A DNA stretch of 64,000 bases, from assembly GCA_017311185.1 (NCBI GenBank), contig JAESUZ010002883.1, positions 1 through 64,000 of the forward strand. The letters run 5' to 3'. Positions 10,283 to 58,433 of this stretch are shown piece after piece. Both the position numbers and the translations under genes were made by a program. Within the stretch, counting starts at the first letter, position 1. Each line of letters begins with the position of its first letter. This DNA comes from Proteles cristata cristata. Taxonomy: Eukaryota; Chordata; Mammalia; Carnivora; Hyaenidae. The notes under the pieces were generated by a model. That model was not told where the DNA came from, searched no databases, and worked only from the letters and a program-made list of their open reading frames with translations.

Positions 10283-10512
10283 CCTTTTTTAAAAAAAAAA
10301 TTTTTTTTTTATTTATTTACTTTTGAGACACAGAGAGAGACAGGATACAAGTGGGAGAGGGACAGAGAGAGAATGAGATGGAGAATCTGAAGCAGGCTCC
10401 AGGCTCCGAGCTGTCAGCACAGAGCCCGACATGGGGCTCAAACCCACAAACCATGAGATCATGACCTGAGCCGAAGTCGGACGCCTAACCGACTGAGCCA
10501 CCCAGGCGCCCC
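10283..10512 (-). mobile_element. Feline SINE (array member 6)
   Basis: Reverse full-length copy with target accgtttgtg at 10273-10282 and 10513-10522. Confidence 0.9.
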
Positions 10513-10685
10513 ACCGTTTGTGTCTTCTGATGGCCAGCAAAATATTTAACCTAAATCAATTTGAAGAAACAGCCGAATTCAGAAAACAGAATATTTTCAA
10601 GACACTTTGCCTGGATTCTTTAAAAATGTAGTGCCATGCAACGCAAAGAAAAGGCTGGTGTTTTCTGGTTTAAAACTGAAGGGAA

Positions 10686-10914
10686 GGGCGCCTGGGTGGC
10701 TTAGTCGGTTACGCGTCCGACTTTCGCTTAGGTCATGATCCCGCGGTTCGTGGGTTCGAGCCCTGCGTCGGGCTCTGTGCAACTGCAACTCAGAAACTGG
10801 AGCCTGTTTCAGTCTGTGACTCCCTCTCTCTGACCCTCCCCTACTCACGCTGTCTCTCTCTCTCTCTCTCTCCTAGAAATAAATAAAACATTAAAAAAAA
10901 AAAAAAAAAAAAAG
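10686..10914 (+). mobile_element. Feline SINE, 'ttcgctt' subfamily
   Basis: Forward copy ending in tctagaaataaataaaacatt and a 23-base poly-A. The target actgaagggaa is at 10675-10685 and 10915-10925. Confidence 0.92.
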
Positions 10915-10925
10915 ACTGAAGGGAA

Positions 10926-11457
10926 ATTACCATATGCAGTGCGGGAACCCTGAGCGGATCCTGGATTGAAGTGTAAAATGCTCCAACTAGGACGACTGTG
11001 GAAATGGAAATATGAATTGTATGTTAAGTGTTGATGTTAATTTTTAAAGATGCTATAAAGGTTTTGTAGTTATGTAGAAAAACGTCTACTTTTTGGGCCG
11101 GGGAATCTCATATTTGTAACCTACTTTCGAGTGGGTCAGAATTAAAAAAAAAAAATCCGTAAAAATGTTAACAATTATCAACCTAGGTGGGGGGTCAGCA
11201 GTTCATTTTACTCTTTCATTATCACATTTTTCGAAATAAAACGGGGCTGGGGGAGGACTCCACTTCCATGGGTAAACGTCAATTCAGAACAACGTGCAAA
11301 GGTACTTCTGACACAGTGAAATTCAGAGCCAGTTTTCGTGGACTTGACACGAAACTGCGAAGCGGGACACAGAAGGCTACTTCTTCCCTCTACTTCCTTG
11401 TACCCTGGGGTGGGCACCCGCGCTTTACCGGGACGTGTCTCGTGACCGAGGCAGTTC
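10926..11457. other. Upstream flank of TAF1, no gene seen
   Basis: Non-repetitive DNA that becomes richer in CpG towards 11,400. An open frame at 11187-11579 (+) runs into the promoter and has no recognisable domain. Confidence 0.4.
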
Positions 11458-11459
11458 CC

Positions 11460-49444
<37,985 letters not shown>

Positions 49445-49847
49445 TAATTGCATGAACAATTAATTAGCCTTGAACAGTGATAGCAGACTTAATCAAGTGA
49501 CTTAATTCTGCCTTTTTTTTTTTAAGTAGGCACATATTTTAGTGTGTTTTGTAAAATCTGCTAATCACTTAATGATGAAAAAGCAAGGTACGTTTTTTTT
49601 TTTTTTAAACTTTGGAAAGCACAGAAACATGAGAAGAGAATAAAAATCGAAAGGATATCACTTTGGGCTTTGAGCCATCACTGCTTTCCATGAGATAATG
49701 AAAATTCACCTATGCCCCAGGCCCTTAAACGGAGCTTAAGGAAATGTGTGACTGGAGACCATAGTGAGCTTCCTCAGAGCATGGAGTTTTGGGTCAGTAC
49801 ATCAACTGATAATATATGTTAATAAGCTAGTTACTTCTTATTTAAAA

Positions 49848-50018
49848 ATTTTTTAATGTTTATTTTTGAGAGAGAGAGAGTGCACATGAGTGGGGGGAGG
49901 GGCAGAGAGAGAGGGAGACACAGAATCCGAAGCAGGCTCCAGGCTCTGAGCTGTCGGCACAGAGCCCCATATGGGGCTCGAACCCACGCTCAACTGACTA
50001 AGCCACCCAGGCGTCCAT
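49848..50018 (-). mobile_element. Feline SINE with head deletion, intron 32
   Basis: Reverse copy in which gaacccacg joins directly to ctcaactgactaagcc, so about 45 bases of the head are missing. Confidence 0.87.
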
Positions 50019-50089
50019 TAGTCACTTACTTCTGTGCTGCCTACTTAATCTGGTAGGAAAGACCTAGTCAGTCTGCTCACATGATTCCC

Positions 50090-50960
50090 AGTGTGAGTGA
50101 TAGAGACTGTTAAAATGCAGCTTGATGAGGGAGCTGTATTAGAAGGACTGCAAAGTGCACTAGAGGAGTAAAGGGAACCCCTTCACTAAAGGGTTAGGAA
50201 CGGCTTCATAGAGAAGCTAATAAAGATTTTCGAATGACTTGTTTGGTAAATAAACATTGATTAAGCACCTAATATGTGCTGGCACTGATAGATGCCACAG
50301 ATATAAAATCAATGTTTATCTAACCCACATTGGTTAATTTAGTTGGGGACACAGAAAAGAAAATTTATAGAAGCTAACTGTTATGCCAGCTGGATGCACA
50401 GAGTGCCAAAGGGACAGGATATCTAAATCAAGAGTGTGATTAGAGGAAACTTTCTGGAAAAGAGTTTTCTTAAGCTGATTTCTTTTTTTAAGACCATTGG
50501 CTTTTTTTTTTTTTTTAATTTTTTTTTTTTTTTCTGAGAGAGAGAGACAGTGTGAACGGGGAGGGTCAGAGAGAGAGGGAGGTACAGAATCTGAAATGGG
50601 CTCCAGGCTCTGAGCCGGCAGTCAGCACAGAGCCCGACGCGGGGCTCAAACCCACAAACTGCGAGATCATGACCTGAGCCGAAGTCGATGCTTAACCGAC
50701 TGAGCCACCCAGGCGCCCCATTCTTAAGCTGATTTCTGAAGAAGGATCAATAGAGGTCGCTAGGCAAAGAATGTGGAGGAGAAAACATTCCAGGCAGAGC
50801 ACAGTAGTATGTAAAGACACAGGGGCCCGAAATTATGTGATGGGCTTAAGAGACAAGTTGTTGGGGTTGGAGTCACGTGTGTATGTTGGTGAATGACTGG
50901 TTTTATGTAGAAGTCTCTAGGAGTCAAATCCTAGAGAGCTTTGTATGTGCCGTATGTCCT
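50090..50960 (-). mobile_element. Ancient LINE (L2-like) fragments with SINE insertion
   Basis: Phrases such as aaacattccaggcagagcacagtagtatgtaaagacac and cctagagagctttgtatgtgcc resemble a widespread ancient mammalian repeat read in reverse. Naming is tentative. Confidence 0.4.
50484..50720 (-). mobile_element. Feline SINE in intron 32
   Basis: Reverse copy; target ttcttaagctgatttct at 50467-50483 and 50721-50737. A poly-T of more than 25 bases is interrupted once. Confidence 0.92.
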
Positions 50961-50967
50961 ACTTAAG

Positions 50968-51179
50968 AGATTTTTTTTAAAGTTTTTTTAAATTTATTTT
51001 TGAGAGAGAGACAAAGAGCAGGGGAGGGGCAGAGAGAGAGGGACAGAGAGAGAATACCAAGCAGGCTCCATGTTACCAGCACAGAGCCAGATGTGGGGAT
51101 CAAACTCAAACTGTGAGATCATGACTTGAGCCAAAACCAAGAGTCGGACGCTTAATCGACTGAGCCACTCAGGCGCCCC
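50968..51179 (-). mobile_element. Carnivore SINE in intron 32
   Basis: Reverse copy of the aaaaccaagagtcgg head type; taaagagatttt follows, echoing ttaagagatttt before it. Confidence 0.88.
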
Positions 51180-51854
51180 TAAAGAGATTTTACTTTATCT
51201 TAAATGGAAAGACATTGAAGAATAAGCAGGGAAATGATGAACTCATGTAACTCCTTAAGCAAAATAGAGGAGGGAGCTAAGGGCATTTGAGAGAATCACC
51301 TAGCATACTGAGGTCTCAACTGAAAAATCCACATGATTGTGTGACTTCACTGCAGTAGTATTCAGCAGCCCAACTAATGTCGCTGTATGTGTGCTAGATA
51401 GAAGGGACAGAGAATTGGTAAAGGAAGGGATAGCCAGAGAGATGTGGAAATGGGCGTAGAGAAGAGAATGTTCAGTACTAGAGAGGAATGAGAGAACAAG
51501 GTGAGTTCAGAGAGCCATGCTTTACCAGAACCTTTATATATATCATTAAGGGAAGTGGCAGGAGGTGATCCTTCCATTTTTGTTCTATCTGGGTTGATTT
51601 AAAAGAATCAACTTTCTCCCTTGTGCCCACTGGAAATCGGAGTGGAAATGCCCCTTGTCAGGTCAGTTTTCTTTCCATTATTGTCTTCTAAAAACACTTA
51701 AAGCTAATCAGCCAGAAATCTGGTAAAAGAAGTGTTGATAGGCTCACAGAGGCTAAAATGATTGTAACAGTGATAAGCAAGAGTGTTCTAGAAAGCCTGT
51801 GCAGCCTTGGTGATGGCTGGCTTAAGATATAAGGCAGATTTAAAAAGGAGTTTA
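51180..51854. other. Intron 32 DNA, no clear feature
   Basis: Probably ancient repeat sequence, too diverged to assign; no coding signal. Confidence 0.4.
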
Positions 51855-52069
51855 GGGGCGCCTGGGTGGCTCAGTCGGTTAAGCATCTGACTTCAGCTCA
51901 GGTCATGATCTCACAGTTTGTGGGTTCGAGCCCCACATCAGGCTCTGTGCTGATGGCTCAGCCTGTTTCAGATTCTGTGTCTCCCTCTCTCTCTGCCCCT
52001 TCCCCACTCATTCTCTGTCTCTCAAAACTGAATAAATGCTAAAAAAAAAAAAATTAAAAAAATAATAAT
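51855..52069 (+). mobile_element. Feline SINE in intron 32
   Basis: Forward full-length copy with target aaaaaggagttta at 51842-51854 and 52070-52082. Confidence 0.93.
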
Positions 52070-52274
52070 AAAAAGGAGTTTAGGTAAGGCAGTAAGAAAA
52101 ACCTAGACAATGCTAAGTGACAAAAGAATAGAGGGCAGATGGACAGATCACAGAAGACCGACATTAAATAGCTAATGAACATAAATAGATATTCATTTGC
52201 ACCCAGTAATCAAAGAAATGCAAACTGAAACAAAGAGGGAGGTGCCTTTTTTCCACCTATCCGATGAACTCAGG

Positions 52275-52497
52275 TTTTTTAAAATGTTTGTTTAGTTACT
52301 TGTTTTGAGAGAGAGCATGCGCACGCATGAGCAGGGGAGAGGCAGAGAGACTGAGAGAGAGAATCTCAAGCAGGCTCTGCACTGTCAGCACAGAGCCTGA
52401 CGTGGGGCTGGATCTCACAAACTGTGAAGTCATAACCTGAGCCGAAATTGAGAGTGGGACACTCAACCAACTCCAGCTGAGCCACCCAGACGCCACT
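52275..52497 (-). mobile_element. Carnivore SINE inside old L1
   Basis: Reverse copy with head gaaattgagagtgggac and a small insertion (ctccag) near the terminus; actcagttttttt/aactcaggtttttt suggests the target. Confidence 0.87.
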
Positions 52498-52621
52498 CAG
52501 TTTTTTTTTTTTTAATGCAAGTATTCAATGCTAGCGAGGCGGGTGCTCTCACATATTGCTGTTGGCAGTATAAGCTTGTAGACACTTCTGGAAAGCTCTT
52601 TGGCAGCATTGAGAGACTTAA

Positions 52622-52840
52622 AAAATAGGTAAGAGAGCAGACTTCATAATCAAGTAGGCTTGAATTTGAATATTAGTCCCATCATTTAACAGCAGTGTGA
52701 CTTTGGGAAGTAACAGCCTTTGCTTTCCCATCTGTAAAATGGGAATAATAATGATATATTTCTCAGAGGGCTGTTGTGAGGTAAATAATGTGTGTAAGTG
52801 TTTAATGTACATGCCTGGCATACACAGCATGGTATAGTAA
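52622..52840 (+). mobile_element. MIR element in intron 32
   Basis: Forward MIR including gtgactttgggaagtaac, tcccatctgtaaaatgggaataataatg and gggctgttgtgaggtaaataatg. It is the best-preserved MIR in the window. Confidence 0.85.
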
Positions 52841-53180
52841 CCTGCCCTAATCAGAGAGGTAGTGTTCTTTGTATTACAGAGAAATAACCTGAATGGTTAA
52901 TGTAGAGGGAGTGATTAGTTACTGTGCTGTCGGAATAATGGCATATTATATAAAGATTGAGAGATATTTTTTAAAATAATTAAAGACAAAAGTGCTCGCA
53001 ATGTTAAGTGAGAAAAGCAGAGCACAAAACTTATTTCCTCTCAGTTATACTTTTTAAAAAGTGAGTATGTATAGAAAAAACTGGAAGGAAACACATCAGT
53101 GTGTTAATAGTGGTTATTTCTGAAATGTAGGATTAGGATTTTCTTTGTGTTCATCTTTTTTATGTTTTCCAAGTTTTCTT

Positions 53181-53331
53181 TTTTTTTTTTTATTACTTTG
53201 AAACAGTTTATTGCTATTTTGTTTTCATTTTTGTTTTTGTTTTTTTTTTTTACAAATAGTTTATTGTCAAGTTGGTTTCCATGTAACACCCAGTGCTCAT
53301 CCCCACAAGTGCCCCCCTCCATGCCCATCTC
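53181..53331 (-). mobile_element. Short L1 3' insertion in intron 32
   Basis: Reverse L1 tail (tttattgtcaagttggtttccatgtaacaccc). The target tccaagttttc is at about 53168 and 53331. Confidence 0.87.
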
Positions 53332-53439
53332 CAAGTTTTCTACTAATATGAAAAGGCAGGAAACTCTTCCTAGAGGTTTTTGAATTTTGAGGGATGATGA
53401 TTATAGTAGCTAATTAAATACTCAGCACCTCCTGTGCCA

Positions 53440-53960
53440 AGCCAAATAGGTAGAGAAGGGTGAGGAAGAAGTCCAGGAAGAGAGCACAAACATAAAAGTA
53501 GGTGACAGTGTCTTGGATAGCGAGGTGCAAATAGTTGAGTTTCACTAGGGTAAAGAGTAGAAGCTGCTTTTGATGGTAAGAGAGGAGTTTTTCAAGATAG
53601 ATGGGGCCAAATCACAAAAGGCCTAGTGTGTCACATTAAGCCTTTAAAAAGAAAGACAGTCATAGCAGATATTTTAGCAAGATCATTCTGGAATCTCTCT
53701 AAAGAACAGATAGGAAGGGAATTAGATATAGAGACCAATAGAGAAACTGTTGACAGTAGTCCAAGTTCAAAATATTGAGGGCTTGAGCCATAAGTAGCAA
53801 TAAGAATGGAAAGGTGGGGACAGATTGTAGAGATATTGTGGAAGTAGAATTGATATCTTCATATCTTCGTAAATGGTTGGAAGTTGGGGATGCTGAGTAA
53901 AGGGCAGGGAGAATTCAAGATGATGCCAAGAGCTCATATGCTCTTGGGTGGAAACATAAA
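53440..53960 (-). mobile_element. Ancient LINE (L2-like) fragment in intron 32
   Basis: Contains gcaagatcattctggaatctctc, acaggccta-like and agtccaagttcaaaatattgagggcttgagcc phrases typical of an old mammalian repeat in reverse. Confidence 0.4.
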
Positions 53961-53976
53961 TGGTTACAAACTTTTT

Positions 53977-54178
53977 TTTTTTTTTATTTCTAGGAGAGAG
54001 AGAGACAGCGTGAGCAGGGGAGGGTCAGAGAGAGAGGGAGACACAGACTCTAAACAGGCTCCAGGCTCTGAGCTGGCAGTCAGCACAGAGCCCGACGCGG
54101 GGCTCGAACCCACGAACCGCGAGATCATGACCTAAGCGAAAGTCGGACGCTTAACCGACTAAGCCACCCAGGCGCCCC
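53977..54178 (-). mobile_element. Feline SINE, 'ttcgctt' subfamily, intron 32
   Basis: Reverse copy with tttttatttctaggag at 53981-53996. Perfect target ggttacaaacttttt at 53962-53976 and 54179-54193. Confidence 0.95.
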
Positions 54179-54310
54179 GGTTACAAACTTTTTAAAGGAC
54201 TGTAGGTGTTCATCACCTTTGATCAGTTTCACCGCTAGGGAATACTCCACACACAAGTTTGCAAAGGCATGTGTACAAATAGACATAATGTTTATAATTG
54301 CAACATCATA

Positions 54311-54957
54311 CAGTTGACCCTTGAACAATATGGGTTTGAATTGTGCAGGTCCACTTACATCCAGATTTTTTACAGTAGAGCACTCTAAATGCATTTTCCT
54401 TATGATTTTCTTTTTTTTTTTTTTTAATTTATTCCCAAGTTAGTTAATACAGTGTAGTCATAGTTTCAGGAGTAGAACCCAGTGATCTCTCTGTTATATA
54501 TCACACCCAGTGCAGATCCCAACAAGTGCCCTCCTTAATGCCCATCACCCATTTTCCCCACCCACATAAATCTTCAGTTTGTTCTCTTTAAGGGCCTCTT
54601 ATGGTTTGCCTCCCTCTCTGTTTTTATATTATTTTTCCTTCACTTCCCCTATGTTCATCTGTTTAGTTTCTCAAAGTCCACATGAGTAAAATCATGTGAT
54701 ATCTGTCTTTCTCTGACTGACTGATTTCACTTAGCATAATACCCTTATGATGGTCTTAATAGCATTTTCTTTTCTCTAGCCTACTTTATTGTAAGAATAT
54801 ATAATACATATACAAAATATATGTTAATCAACTGTAAATGTTATCGGTAAGACTTTCAGTCATCAGTAGTTAAGTCTTTGGGAGTCAGAAGTTTCAAGCA
54901 GATTTTTGATTGCACAGGATATAGGCACCCCTAGCCCCTGTGTTCAAGAGTCAACTG
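54311..54957. mobile_element. Tigger-like DNA transposon (non-autonomous) carrying an L1 insertion
   Basis: Inverted ends cagttgacccttgaacaa (54311-54328) and ttgttcaagggtcaactg-like (reverse of tgttcaagagtcaactg, to 54957) are flanked by TA at 54309-54310 and 54958-54959, as expected for the pogo/Tigger group. No transposase is encoded. Confidence 0.8.
54410..54745 (-). mobile_element. L1 3' insertion inside the Tigger-like element
   Basis: Poly-T followed by reverse L1 tail (ttattcccaagttagttaatacagtgtagtcatagtttcagg) and the end of ORF2. ccttatgat occurs just before and just after. Confidence 0.82.
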
Positions 54958-55299
54958 TAATTGCAAAGACGTGGGAGCTCTTTGAGTATCCAACGGTAGG
55001 AAATCAGTGAAAAGAATTATGGTACCTGTACATGGTAGAGTACTATTTAGCTATCAAAATGGTAGATTAGCTAATAAGGTATATTTGTATATGCTGATAT
55101 GAAAATGTATTCAAGATGTATTGTTGAAAAATAGATAACTTGACAGTATATACAGACGGAGTTGCAAATTCAGATCTTATAAAGGCGAGATAAGTATGAG
55201 TGAAATGGACCCAAAAGGGACCAATGAACCAGAGAGCACATACCCATCTAAAGGAATCAGTCACTAACTCATTTGTTGCCATAGAATAGAATTACTAGG

Positions 55300-55473
55300 G
55301 GCTCCTGGGTGGCTCAGTCCGTTAAGCACATGACTTCAGCTCAGGTCACGATATCTCAGTCCACAGGTTCGAGCCCTGCGTCGGGCTTTGTGCTGACAGC
55401 TCAGAGCTTGGAGCCTGCTTCGTCTGTGTCTCCCTTTCTCTCTGTCCCTCCCTGATAAATAAAAGCATTAAAA
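55300..55473 (+). mobile_element. Feline SINE in intron 32
   Basis: Forward, slightly shortened copy; target aatagaattacta on both sides (about 55286 and 55476). Confidence 0.9.
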
Positions 55474-55569
55474 AAAGAATAGAATTACTAAAGGGAGAGA
55501 TGGAAGATAATTTTCACTTTGTACTTGTTTGTGCTTAGTTGTTTGAATTATTTGTTTTTAGGTGTTTTT

Positions 55570-55780
55570 TTTTTTTAAGTTTGTTTGTTTGGAGAGAGTG
55601 CGCACTATTTGGAGAGAGTGCGCACGCAAGCATGTACACAAGTGGGGGGGGTAGCAGAGAGAGAATCTCAAGCAGGCTCTGCACTTGTGCGTGGCTGATG
55701 CATGGCTCGAACTCACAAACTGAGATCATGACCTGAGCCGAAATCAGATGCTTAACCTACCGAGCCAGGCAATTGTCCCA
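55570..55780 (-). mobile_element. Diverged carnivore SINE with internal duplication
   Basis: Reverse copy in which ttggagagagtgcgcac is present twice in tandem (about 55590-55625). Confidence 0.82.
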
Positions 55781-55829
55781 GATGTTTGAATATATCTCAT
55801 TTAGCGCACAATACTCAGTAATCAAAATA

Positions 55830-57060
55830 ATTTCCACTTTTAGAAGGATGGATAAATCAGATGACATCCAGAATTCTGACTTGGGTAACTGGTGGTGCCA
55901 TTGATATAATATAGGAAATACAGGAGGAGCGGTTTTGGAGAAAAAGGGGTTGAGTTCAGTTTGGGGTATGTTGTACTGAGGTAGAGCATCCAAGTGAAGA
56001 CTTAGTAGATAGTTATATATATGTCCTAAGCTCAGAAAGGAAGTCATTACTGTAAATATGGGTATTTTTTTCAGATCAGCATATGAAAGTATAAGTAGAT
56101 GGAGCTCAAATAGGGACTGTGGTATATTCCGTGATCCCCTCTGATGCTGTATGTAAAATTTGGTGGTATGTTTTTCCAAGTAGAAAGACCATCGTTTTAT
56201 CAGATTACTAAAGTTGTATGTGACACCACCCACCCCCCGCCAAAAAAAAAAAAAAAAAAATTAAGAGCCACTGTTTAGTTGAGGGAAAGCCTAAGAGGAG
56301 AAGAGACTTAACAAATTCTAGCCTTTAAAGGATCAGGTGGAGAATACTGAGGAGTGGCCAGAATGAAAGAAGGAGAAACAGAAGAGAGTAATGACCTGGA
56401 AACGCAAGAGAGGAGGAGAATGGCCAACAGGTCAAGTGCTACAGAGAAGACCAAAGAGGACGGCTGTTAGAAGAGCTGTTTCAGTTAGGGAGTAGAATCA
56501 AAGCCAGACTGCAGAGGATATGAATGAATGGAAAGTGAGGAAGGAGAAACAGAAATTTGCCTATGAAGGGAAGAGGGAAAACTAATCAATATGTGGAAGG
56601 GAATGAAGGCATTTGGACAAGGGACCTTCGTATAGGTGAAAGAAAAGAAAATTAAGGATATGAGAGGACATCCTTATAGAAGGTGGGAAGATACACATCA
56701 CTGAGAAAGTTTCTACCCAGTAGCCTTTTATTTTCTCTCCAAAGTAGGAAACAAACTGACAGTGGGTGAAATGGTGGGAGAAGGAATTTGAAGAATAGTG
56801 TTGATAAGACTTGGAATTATCTGTTGCAGGAAATTTGAAGAGTAGCTGATTAGGTACATTTCAGAACTGTTGAGGAGCCTTCGAGGGTCCAGCTGATGTT
56901 GCAGACCATTCATTTCTATAGCAGCATCAGTTGGCACGGTTGTATAATTGTCAGGGAACTGGGAAGGCAGATGATAGAATTGATTTAGGATTCGAATTTT
57001 GTTTTCTGGATGTATTGGAAAGATTGGGAACTGAAGGTGTCAGCAAGGAAAAATAAAAGG
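55830..57060 (-). mobile_element. Ancient LINE (L2-like) fragments in intron 32
   Basis: Phrases like ggagcggttttggagaaaaaggggttgagttcagt, ggtcaagtgctacagagaagaccaaag and gaaagtgaggaaggagaaac match the pattern of a widespread mammalian repeat in reverse. Minus-strand open frames here (such as 55757-56233) are probably remnants of it. A 19-base poly-A lies near 56243. Confidence 0.45.
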
Positions 57061-57393
57061 TTGACGTTTGAGCTTCTCAAACTTTGTCACCAAAAGACCC
57101 TTCTTGACAGCAGCAGATTGTGACTACATACATAGTCTCTGGTTTGGGAGATACCAAAGCAGCTCTACAGAGGCTTGAAATTACTTGGCAATTCGTGTTT
57201 TATCTTTAAAGGTTAATAAGTTAATCAGAGTTTGCTTTTGACGTATCTGTACTTTCACATGTTTCACATTTCTTACCAAATTATTTTATGTCAGCCCCCC
57301 CCCCCACCACTGCATCTGTCTTCAAGTACAATTACTGATGAAGGGAGATAACACCAGAGTATACGCACGTTATTTTTTAAGGTTTCCAATTTT

Positions 57394-57579
57394 TAAAAAT
57401 TGAAGTGTATTAAATTTATTTTGGAGGGTGGAGGGACAGAGAGAGAGAGAAAATCCCAGGCAGGCTCTGCACTGCTAGCACAGCCGATATGGGGCCCGAA
57501 CCCACAAAACAGTGAGATCATGACTTGAGCTGGATCCAAGAGTCAGACACCCAACCTATTGAACCACCCAGGTGCCCCA
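57394..57579 (-). mobile_element. Diverged carnivore SINE in intron 32
   Basis: Reverse copy, aagagtcagacacccaacc head type, ending ccacccaggtgcccc. Confidence 0.83.
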
Positions 57580-57589
57580 CAGTTACCTT

Positions 57590-58130
57590 ATTTTTTAAAG
57601 CATGGGGGCTGATGAGGGAGGAAACTAAAGCCAAGAAAGGCTTGATAGTTTGGGTAATAGGAATAATGAGATTGTAAGTTTCCTTGAGGTCAGAGAAAAT
57701 GAAAAAAAACAGGACAGATGAAAGGCTGTGATAAGAAAGTAGGATATTGGAACTGAAACTTTCAGAAGTGAATCTGTTTTCAGTAAAGATAGCATTCTGG
57801 ATATAGCCTTGGATATGTTTGGCTAGAGGTGCAAACCATTTGCATGAAATTTGCAAGGATTCTGGATGGATAGTACACGTGAACATTAGAATAACCAGCC
57901 ATGATGGGGAGGGATTTGGAGCCAAGAGGAAGACTGCTGCCAGGTGTGTAGGTCCTTGGTGAGTGTGAGACCATTCATGGTGGTGAGTAGAGATCTCAAA
58001 CTCAGGTGGCCTGCAGGGGTCAGGCAAGTAACGTAAAGGAGTGCGGTAGGCCACGTGTGGATTGTACTGAACTAGAAGAGTACATATTCCATCTAAAGAG
58101 GCATGTACTTCATTTGATTGTTGTCCTGAG
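57590..58130 (-). mobile_element. Ancient LINE (L2-like) fragment in intron 32
   Basis: Contains tgatgagggaggaaactaaagcc and tgggtaataggaataatgagattg; it also holds a 178-codon minus-strand open frame without a recognised domain. Confidence 0.35.
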
Positions 58131-58433
58131 GAAATGAGTATACGATACAGTGTTGCTAGGTATTCTTTTTTTTTTCTATTTTATTTTATTTTACTTTATT
58201 TTATATTTTCCCCCTTCATCCTAAGTCTTTTTTTTTTTTTTACAAATAGTTTATTCTCAAGTTGGTTTCCACATAACACCCAGTGCTCATCCCCACAAGT
58301 GCCCTCCTCCATGCCCATCCCCCTCCCCCTCACATCCAGTCCTCAGTTTTTGTCAGCATTCAAGAGTCTCTCATGGTTTGCCTCTCTCCCTCTCCCCCAC
58401 TATTTCCCCCTTCTTCTCCCCCATGGTCCTCAG

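Larger units (their letters stand above)
52135..53165 (+). mobile_element. Old L1/HAL1-type fragment, interrupted
   Basis: Forward ORF2-end text (gatattcatttgcacccagtaatcaaagaaatgcaaactg; gctagcgaggcgggtgctctcacatattgctg; tggaaagctctttggcag) and 3' text to about 53165. It is split by a SINE and a MIR. Confidence 0.6.
54185..55260 (+). mobile_element. Old L1/HAL1-like fragment hosting the Tigger-like element
   Basis: Forward text at 54185-54310 (ctagggaatactccacacacaag, gtttataattgcaacatcat) resumes at 54960-55260 (cgtgggagctctttgagtatccaacggtaggaaatc, tagagtactatttagctatc). Confidence 0.55.

Noticed and set aside
9365..10522. Regularly spaced repeats suggestive of a CRISPR-like array
   Set aside because: The repeats are 78-230 base SINEs in a mammalian genome; spacing and content do not fit a CRISPR array.
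55757..56233. A 158-codon minus-strand open frame in intron 32
   Set aside because: The DNA resembles an ancient LINE; no conserved domain is seen.
57518..58054. A 178-codon minus-strand open frame in intron 32
   Set aside because: It overlaps a SINE and old repeat DNA, and its sequence shows no recognised motif.
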